A stretch of 64,000 nt of DNA from Labrenzia sp. PHM005 (lineage in GTDB: Bacteria > Pseudomonadota > Alphaproteobacteria > Rhizobiales > Stappiaceae), in assembly GCF_006517275.1 (NCBI RefSeq), contig NZ_CP041191.1, positions 2,289,001 through 2,353,000 on the forward strand. Reading direction: 5' to 3'. Positions 7,419 through 14,300 of this stretch are shown here, one piece after another. Numbering within the stretch: the first letter of the stretch is position 1; each line of letters starts with the position of its first letter. The notes below the pieces were generated by a model. The model searched no databases. It saw only the letters and a list, made by a program, of their open reading frames with translations, and was not told the DNA's origin. Both the position numbers and the translations under genes were made by a program.

Positions 7419-9257
7419 CTAGTTCCGGCTTGTGACCCTGAGAGTTGTTCCTGAGGCAGGGCTTGATATGACATCAAGATGTGCACCGACCAGCTCGGTG
7501 CGCTGTCGCATAGATTTCAGCCCGAGCCCATCACTCTGCACAGTTGAATCAAACCCGATGCCATTGTCCTTTATTTCAAGGCAGTATTTTTTCTTCTCTT
7601 GAGCGAGGCGGATGTCAATTGCGGTCGCCTTGCCATGCCTGACGGCGTTTTGCAGTGCCTCTTGAAAGATGCGGTAAAGGTGTCCCTGGACAGTTGGGGC
7701 AAAAGTGATGCTGTCATCGACATCAACAGATACTGTCAGCCTGGATCGATGACGTATGATATCCGCATGACTGCGGATCGCAGCTGCAAGTCCTTTCTTT
7801 TCGATCATCGCTGGTGAAAGGTCATGAGCGATCCTGCGGGTATCTGAAATGGCGGCATCAACATGCCCGACCACTTCGGAAAAGCCGCTTTCGGCGGATG
7901 TTCCGCGGTGTTGTCCCTGCAGCATTTGCAAGTTCAGTTTGATCGTTGAAAGCCATTGACCAACACCATCATGAATGTCGTAAGCCACACGACGCCGTTC
8001 ATGTTCCTGCGCGCGCAGAACCTCACTCTGGGCTTCAGCCAGTCGCGCTTTGGCCTCAAACAGAGGTTGGATACCTGCCCAGGTGAGGGAAAGCAGAAAT
8101 ATTGGAACGGTCACCGCACCAAAACCGGAACCGGTGGTCCGCAGCGCCCAGTCTTCTAACCCGAGCAAGGACATCGTGGTTGAGATCCAGATGACGGCAG
8201 CGCCGACTATGACCGGATAAGCTCTGCTGTCTCTGTGCAGGGCCCCGCGGATTGCCCAGATACTGATCTGTAAAAACGTCAAGGCAGAAAGCATAGACCA
8301 GATCAACGTGTCGGCACGGGAGATCGGGAATAGAAAGTCAGCTGTTCCGTCTGGGATGAACGGAAGCGCCAATATGGAGACTTGCAGCATGCGTGTGTAC
8401 CAACGGATACGAACTCTCAAATGTATTGCAGAGAATTCGATGACCGGAACGAGTACATAAGAGGACAGGTTTAAAACGAAGAACGGGAATAGGGCCGGCG
8501 GGAATTTCCACTCCAAGTACGCGGCAGCCGATGAGTTCAAGAGACACACCGGTAGTAGAACTACGAAAGCAATCAGTAGCCAATGAATCCCTGTGTCTTT
8601 GCGGGCAACCAACCAAATACCGAAAGTGATAAAAAACGCGAGCACAAGCACGAAGACCGACAGGCTGTTGTAGAGAATGAAAAACGCCGTTCGGGCATTG
8701 GACTTCTTGAGTGCGTCTACCTCTTCGATGATTTCAATTGGCCCGGATAGGAAAGTGTTTTCCAGCCCGTTGCGGGTGGATCGAATGGCAAGAACATTCT
8801 CTCCCTGCAGGTTCAGCAAGTTTGGCGGAAAGGCAAACGTGCGCGGCAACGGCATATTGTTGTCGCTGACCAACCCGGCATATGGCGGGTCGAGCATAGC
8901 CACCCGGGCGAACTCCACGCCGTTAAGATAAAAAATGTTGCCTGCCTGCAGAACACCAATATGAAGTGCAGGACTGGAAATATCTGCCAAAGCCGATCCG
9001 TCGAAAGTGACCCTTTGCCAGAAATTGCGATCATCAAGCCCGGCCCCACGTTCTGCCCATCCTCCGGACAAGAGGATCGGATATTCAGCCCACCCGCTGT
9101 CGTCGTAAGTTGGACCTGCATAGTCTTTGCTATCGCCAATTGTGAAACGAAACGGGATCTCGGCCAGGTTCAAACCTTTGGCTTGCACTCCAAGTGGCCA
9201 AATGAACAGCAGAAGAAGAATGCCCAATAGGAGAATGCGTCCGTGATGCGGTGTCAT
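7419..9257 (-). CDS. Membrane sensor histidine kinase (HisKA_3/DesK-NarX type) with periplasmic sandwich and 7-TM region
   Basis: A 612-residue sensor kinase. From ATG 9257: signal peptide (about 1-26, ending GVQA), an extracytoplasmic beta-sandwich domain (about 30-185) like carbohydrate-binding or 7TMR-DISM sensors, about seven membrane segments (about 190-400), a short coiled coil, the dimerisation helix HERRRVAYDIHDGVGQ with phospho-acceptor His429, and a HATPase with NAVRHGKA, DNGIGFD and GLGLKSM boxes. The frame remains open to 9341, but that would overlap the response regulator; ATG 9257 sits 8 bp after the regulator's stop and begins a proper signal peptide. It forms a pair with the upstream LuxR-type regulator. 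The stimulus is unknown. Confidence 0.88.
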   Translation of the reverse strand: MTPHHGRILLLGILLLLFIWPLGVQAKGLNLAEIPFRFTIGDSKDYAGPTYDDSGWAEYPILLSGGWAERGAGLDDRNFWQRVTFDGSALADISSPALHIGVLQAGNIFYLNGVEFARVAMLDPPYAGLVSDNNMPLPRTFAFPPNLLNLQGENVLAIRSTRNGLENTFLSGPIEIIEEVDALKKSNARTAFFILYNSLSVFVLVLAFFITFGIWLVARKDTGIHWLLIAFVVLLPVCLLNSSAAAYLEWKFPPALFPFFVLNLSSYVLVPVIEFSAIHLRVRIRWYTRMLQVSILALPFIPDGTADFLFPISRADTLIWSMLSALTFLQISIWAIRGALHRDSRAYPVIVGAAVIWISTTMSLLGLEDWALRTTGSGFGAVTVPIFLLSLTWAGIQPLFEAKARLAEAQSEVLRAQEHERRRVAYDIHDGVGQWLSTIKLNLQMLQGQHRGTSAESGFSEVVGHVDAAISDTRRIAHDLSPAMIEKKGLAAAIRSHADIIRHRSRLTVSVDVDDSITFAPTVQGHLYRIFQEALQNAVRHGKATAIDIRLAQEKKKYCLEIKDNGIGFDSTVQSDGLGLKSMRQRTELVGAHLDVISSPASGTTLRVTSRN

Positions 9258-9265
9258 GGACCGGC

Positions 9266-9898
9266 TCACGTCGACAAAAGGCGCAATTTGAAAGCCGCAG
9301 CAACAGCTTCCGTCACGCGTTGGACACCCATCTTCCGGCAAGCATTCGCAAAGTGAAACCGGACCGTCCGTTCGGTGATGTCCAGATCAATGGCGATCAT
9401 CTTCGCCGTTTGGCCACGGGCTGCGCCTGCGAGGCATTCCCGCTCCCGATCTGTCAGGGGTGTCTCCTCAGACATGGCCTCGACCAGAGTTCGGCACAGA
9501 TATTGGTCCCCCCGCGCGACTGTCAGGATTGCTTCTATCAGTTCATCAAAAGCAGCTTCCTTAACCACATAGCCGTTCATGCCAAGAGCCAGCAACTCGC
9601 GAGCGAAAGACGGCTCAAGATGCATGGTCAATGCGAGAGTTTTCGTGTCTTGAGCCAGTCGATCGATCTGTTCCAGGATCCCGGCAGGTCCGGGGCCGGG
9701 CATAGATATATCTATGATGGCGACATCCGGCTTTTTGTCTGAGACCAGCCGGATCAGGCTATTGCCATCAGCGCATGTGCCATCCACGAATAACCGGTCG
9801 TTTCCCGACAGCAGGCGTGAAAGACCATCCAGAAACATTTGATGGTCATCCGCCATGACGACACGAATTTTGTCTTGCGCCAGGTTCACTGCCCCCAT
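9266..9898 (-). CDS. NarL/FixJ-family response regulator
   Basis: A 210-residue two-domain regulator: receiver domain (about 10-125) with acidic DD17-18, phospho-acceptor Asp63 (IIDISMPG), Thr91 and Lys113, then a LuxR-type HTH (about 148-205; LTDREREC, TAKMIAIDLDITERTVRFH). It is co-transcribed with, and precedes, the histidine kinase gene by 8 bp, so the pair is a standard two-component system. The promoter must lie in the 380-bp divergent spacer, which contains a 12-bp palindrome about 60 bp from this start. Targets are unknown; the adjacent LuxR and RTX genes are candidates by proximity only. Confidence 0.92.
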   Translation of the reverse strand: MGAVNLAQDKIRVVMADDHQMFLDGLSRLLSGNDRLFVDGTCADGNSLIRLVSDKKPDVAIIDISMPGPGPAGILEQIDRLAQDTKTLALTMHLEPSFARELLALGMNGYVVKEAAFDELIEAILTVARGDQYLCRTLVEAMSEETPLTDRERECLAGAARGQTAKMIAIDLDITERTVRFHFANACRKMGVQRVTEAVAAAFKLRLLST

Positions 9899-10279
9899 CT
9901 TTCAGCAATCCGTTCATTCTTGGACTGATACTAGCGATTTGTTTTAGGAATTGAACCTGTCTAGACAGACAGCTTTCTCTTCAAAGGGCCAATAGAATGT
10001 TCATGTCGCGTACAGCGGGTTGCGACGTTAGGAGCTGGTTTCAGCTGCTAAACCTAGGTCGAAAGAACGGTGGAACCGGCAATCGTCGACTTAGTATTTC
10101 GCGAGTTTGTTGAGGATGATTATTAGGGTGATAAGTGAATATCCATAGCTTCGGATTTCTTTTCCTAGATTTCAGGATGTTTCCCTTGCGGTGATTTTGT
10201 TTTTTTGTAAATTTATTTCGTAATCTGCCGTGTTGCATTGCAAATAATGAGTGCCTGATTTTCTTGTTGAGATTTATTG
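9899..10279. promoter_or_regulatory. Divergent promoter region between response regulator and LuxR genes
   Basis: This 381-bp spacer is AT-rich towards the LuxR gene and holds no credible gene. It contains a perfect 12-bp palindrome CTGTCTAGACAG at 9957-9968 and an inverted repeat at 10028-10051 (TTAGgAGCTG, loop GTTT, CAGCTgCTAA). Both lie between the two divergent starts and may be regulator sites; no known box could be assigned. Confidence 0.4.
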
Positions 10280-11035
10280 ATGGATGCAAGTTTTATTCAA
10301 TCTGCCGTTTCGCAATTTGAGAGTTGCCGGACCGCTGATGTTTTGATTGATCTCTTTGTCGATCAGATAAAGGTCTTTGGAACGATCGGGTTTGTTGCGG
10401 CGGATTATTCGATTGATGACCGTTCTGACCTCCTTCTTTATACCTCTATGCCAGATGTATTTTCGCCTCTGGATGAAGAGACACCTTGGTGGTCGGATGA
10501 CCCGGTCGTCGCGCGCTTGGCATCTGGTGAAATCCGGCCATTTGACGTGGAAGACGCGTGGTCCAACCCTTTGCCGTCGGCCGCACCACGTTGGGAGATC
10601 TTGAGGGAAATGAGATTGAACCGGGGATGGGTGTTTCCGACCTCAAAGCCGGGATTTATTGGCGGCGTTCATGTCATTGCCGATCCGGATGATTATCATC
10701 GCCTTCCGGACAACAAGGAAATCGTCCATCAGCTGGCGCTCCATTTCCACGCTTACCTGACAGAGATGGACCCAAGTCCGGACACTAGAGGAGTTGTCCG
10801 CAATACGCTGAAACATCGGGCAAATTCTGACCGGAGGTCAAAGCTTTCGCCGCGGGAAGTCGATTGCCTGCGATGGTGTGCATTTGGAAAAACAGCCAAT
10901 GAAATTGCCACAATAGAAGGCATCAGTGTCCACACGGTCCGGCAATATCTCAAATCTGGAACCAACAAGCTGAACGCGCGTTCGCAAGCACAAGCTGTTG
11001 CGCGCGCGTTGAAATATGGCCTTTTCCGTATCTAA
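10280..11035 (+). CDS. LuxR-family regulator with autoinducer-binding-like domain (LuxR solo)
   Basis: A 251-residue protein: an N-terminal autoinducer-binding-like domain (about 1-165) and a C-terminal LuxR HTH (about 183-245; LSPREVDCLRW, TANEIATIEGISVHTVRQYL, AVARALKYGLF). Residues resembling the acyl-homoserine-lactone pocket are partly kept (DDPVV, RPFDVEDAW, the GFIGGVH glycine), but the TraR-type Trp/Tyr pair is not clear, so the ligand may differ. No luxI synthase is in the window, making it a solo. It lies 350 bp upstream of the giant RTX gene in the same direction and is a plausible regulator of it. ATG 10280 is preferred to the TTG one codon earlier. Confidence 0.85.
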   Translation: MDASFIQSAVSQFESCRTADVLIDLFVDQIKVFGTIGFVAADYSIDDRSDLLLYTSMPDVFSPLDEETPWWSDDPVVARLASGEIRPFDVEDAWSNPLPSAAPRWEILREMRLNRGWVFPTSKPGFIGGVHVIADPDDYHRLPDNKEIVHQLALHFHAYLTEMDPSPDTRGVVRNTLKHRANSDRRSKLSPREVDCLRWCAFGKTANEIATIEGISVHTVRQYLKSGTNKLNARSQAQAVARALKYGLFRI

Positions 11036-11387
11036 TTGCTGCGGGTGACTCCCTAATTTTAGGGTAATTAATTTTCGTTAACCGAATTTGTGGGAATTGC
11101 GTTCAATCCCGAGTTTTGGCCTTTTTAAGAAAAACAATAATGTCATGTAAGTAAATCAGGTCGGCATTGTTATGGTTTTTCTTGAGATGGTGGCTTGTTG
11201 CTGCAGGCCACTTTATGCAGTTTTTTTGTTTTTTTTATTAAAGCTGCCGAATGTCCGGTTGTTTCTGAATTCATTAAAGCCAGCCAATCCAACAATCGGC
11301 TGTGTGTACCTGTCGATACGAACAGCTATTCCGAAAAACGACATGTCCATAGGGTTGCCCCGGGATGTCCGAGCGGGGATTTCATAG
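11036..11387. promoter_or_regulatory. Spacer between LuxR gene and RTX gene
   Basis: No credible gene in these 352 bp; the short frames at 11172-11437 have no coding features. Two inverted repeats follow the LuxR stop: CCCTAATTTTAGGG (11051-11064) and GGGAATTGC/GTTCAATCCC (11092-11110). The second is followed by T-rich sequence and could be the luxR terminator; the first has too short a loop for a terminator and looks more like a protein-binding dyad ahead of the RTX gene. The RTX promoter should lie in the remaining 250 bp. Confidence 0.35.
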
Positions 11388-14300
11388 ATGGCACTTACTC
11401 AAAATATTTTCTTTTCATCCCAATCGACTGCGCTTGAAGATCTGCCGAATGTTGCGCCGGTAGATATCAGTGCGATCAATGACATCTTCACCTTGTCGTT
11501 CCAGGAAAGTGGCAGCTTTGAAAGCTTTCTTGCCTCTGCCAATTACGATTTTACATTCTCCACAGGCCTTCAGCTCAATCTGCACGACAGCTCATTGGGT
11601 AATCTCCAAATCGATTATCCGATGCTGCTCGATATTGATCTGCCGGACCGGATCACGGAAGGCGAAAGCTTCGAGATTTCGTTTCGTCAGGACCAGCTAC
11701 AGGTTATTGACGAGGATACAGCCGCGCAGACAGGACACTCGCCAGCAACAATTACTGCGGAGTCTCTCAATTTCGATGGTTTCAGTATCGACCTGTTTTT
11801 CCGTTCGGAGCGGTCCGGACTTTCGGATATTTCTCTGCTGAACACGTCTTTCGGCTCTGCCTTCACTTTGGACAACAACCTCGTCTTTGACCCGCTCAAT
11901 ATCGAGGTGCCAATTCTTGAGCTGCCGGCAGGTGATACCTCGATCAGCCCTATAGACGGTGTCGATTTCAATTTCGCAACGCCCTCGGGCGTTGAAGCCG
12001 ATGCGACGCTCGAAATTGCAGCTGCCAACACCTTTGAACCGCTTGAGCTTCAGCTCATCGAGACCTTGGCCGACGTCACGATCAACCCACTCGAGCTTCT
12101 AAGCCTGATCCCAAGTTTGAGCCCGTTGGGGGCGCTCAGCGAGACGTTTGAGTTTCCGGAAGTTGATATCCTTGGCCATCAGGTTGAGGCCGCCCTTGAA
12201 GCTGTGGTGTTCGCGCCGTTCATTTCTGGCGGCTTTGGCGTTGTACAGAATGTTTCCTTCACGCCAAATAGCCTGGTCGATGTTGAGGTGTTTTTTGAAG
12301 GGCAGCAGGTCGACAGCGGGTTTTTGTCAACGGACTTTAACTTGACCGCTCCCTTGCTCGCAGGTGACGCGAACCTGATTGATGGCACGCTGGATGGTGA
12401 GCTGCGCTTTGATCTTGGAGGCGAAGTCGCGCTCGATTTCCAGATCGCTCCAGTCGGGACAATCGGCTTTGAGGCGCTTGCTGCGGCCGGCTCCATTACC
12501 GTGGATGGCGAAGAAAGTTCTGCTTCGGTAGGTCCGGTTTTCGAGAACTCTGTCACGGGTGCTTCAGGCACAGGTTCTTTCAATATCTTTGCGCCAATCA
12601 CCGTTGATCTGCCCGACGACTTTTTCCCGGAAGTCGTTGTTCCTTTTTCAATTGCTCTTGATGGTGAAATCCCGGTCAATGCACAACCGCGCTTGTTGGA
12701 CGGTGCAGGAAACGACCTGACTTTTTCCGATCCGCTTGCAGTGTTTGAAGGCGCCTTCAACCCGTTAGCCCTTGGGCAAATCCAGGTCGTTGACGATGAT
12801 ACTGTGGGCGAGCTTCTGGTTCGGTTCTCTGTAGATAACGGCACATTGTCTGCTGATCCGACAGCCAATGTTGCTGTGACAGGCAGTGGCAGTAATCAGC
12901 TCACGCTGCGGGGAACTGCAGAGAACCTGTCTGCGTTTCTGGCAACCTCTACAAGGGTGTTTTTTGCGCCGGACATTCAGGGCAATGCCGCGGAGCTTCA
13001 GATCCTCACCGACGACCTTTCCGGAAACACGACCTACGTAACAGCACGGCTGCAAATCGAGCCTGAAGATGGCGGAAACCTCGCCGGCCAAAATCCGATT
13101 GTTGGCGGTCCCGGGGGTGAAGTCCTCGAAGGGACGACTGTTGAGCAAAACGACGGCAGCCGGGTGGATCAACCGGACAGCATTCATGGCGGCGGCGGTA
13201 ATGATACAATCCGCGGCGACATCGCAAATGGCGGGGAGGCGGACACCCTGTTCGGTGGTTCCGGAGATGATACCATCTACGGAAATGGCGGCAGTGATTT
13301 CATTGACGGTGGATCCGGTAATGACCGGTTGGACGGTGACGACGCCACGCTCATCGGTGGAACAGGCGACGATGTCATTACAGGCGACAATGCAACACAG
13401 CGGGGCGGCGCGGGAAATGACACTCTAACCGGCAGTGGCCTTCTCGACGGTGGTGACGGTAATGATACGCTCCGGGGCACGGGGCGTTTGGTCGGTGGTT
13501 CAGGCGATGACAATCTAACCGCCACAGGTGCATCAATCTCGCTTGAGGGCGGTGACGGCGACGACAAGCTCGACGGATCAGCGGACGCGGAAATCTTGGA
13601 TGGTGGCGATGGGGCTGACACCATTACGAGCGGTGGTGGTGCGGATACGATTACAGCGGGGCAGGGTGATGATACCGTCACGATGTCGCTGGTGGAGGGT
13701 ATCTCTGCAGATGGCGGTGCCGGCACGAATCATCTCATCCTGAATGCGCTAAATTCGGTGCCTGGCGCGCCTGTAACCTATCTGATTGATCTCGCAAGCG
13801 GTGCCCTGAGTGACAGCAGTGGAGCGTCAGCTCAGGCACTGAACTTCGAGAATCTGGACTTCAATACCGACGGTTCGGCCGATATCTCCGGTAATGCTGA
13901 AGACAATGAAATCTCCGTGGATCAGGTGGGAAGCGCTGTCAGTACCGTGTCAGTTGCCGGTGGCGAAGGTAACGACACGATCTCGGTAACGAATGTCTTT
14001 GCAACAACGACCCTGGACGGCGAAGCTGGCGATGATGTTCTGGAAGGGGGGCGCAGCGCCGACATTCTGATTGGTGGTGCTGGTGCGGACACCCTCATCG
14101 GCAACTTGGGTGACGATGAAATATTCGCAGATCTTGACGATCTGTTCCTCGACGGCGGCAGTGGTGTAGCAGACGTATTGAATATGAGCGGAGCCGAGAA
14201 TACCGGTGTCCTGTTCATTGATTTGGTAAGCGCGCACCAGGTTCTGACCTTCGGGACCAATGCCATCACTATTGTCAATTTTGAAAACGTCGTTGGCCGT

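Noticed and set aside
13277..13726. Pro/Ser-rich antisense frame over the RTX repeats
   Set aside because: It is simply the reverse complement of GGxGxD repeats, which yields Pro/Ser-rich sequence; not a gene.
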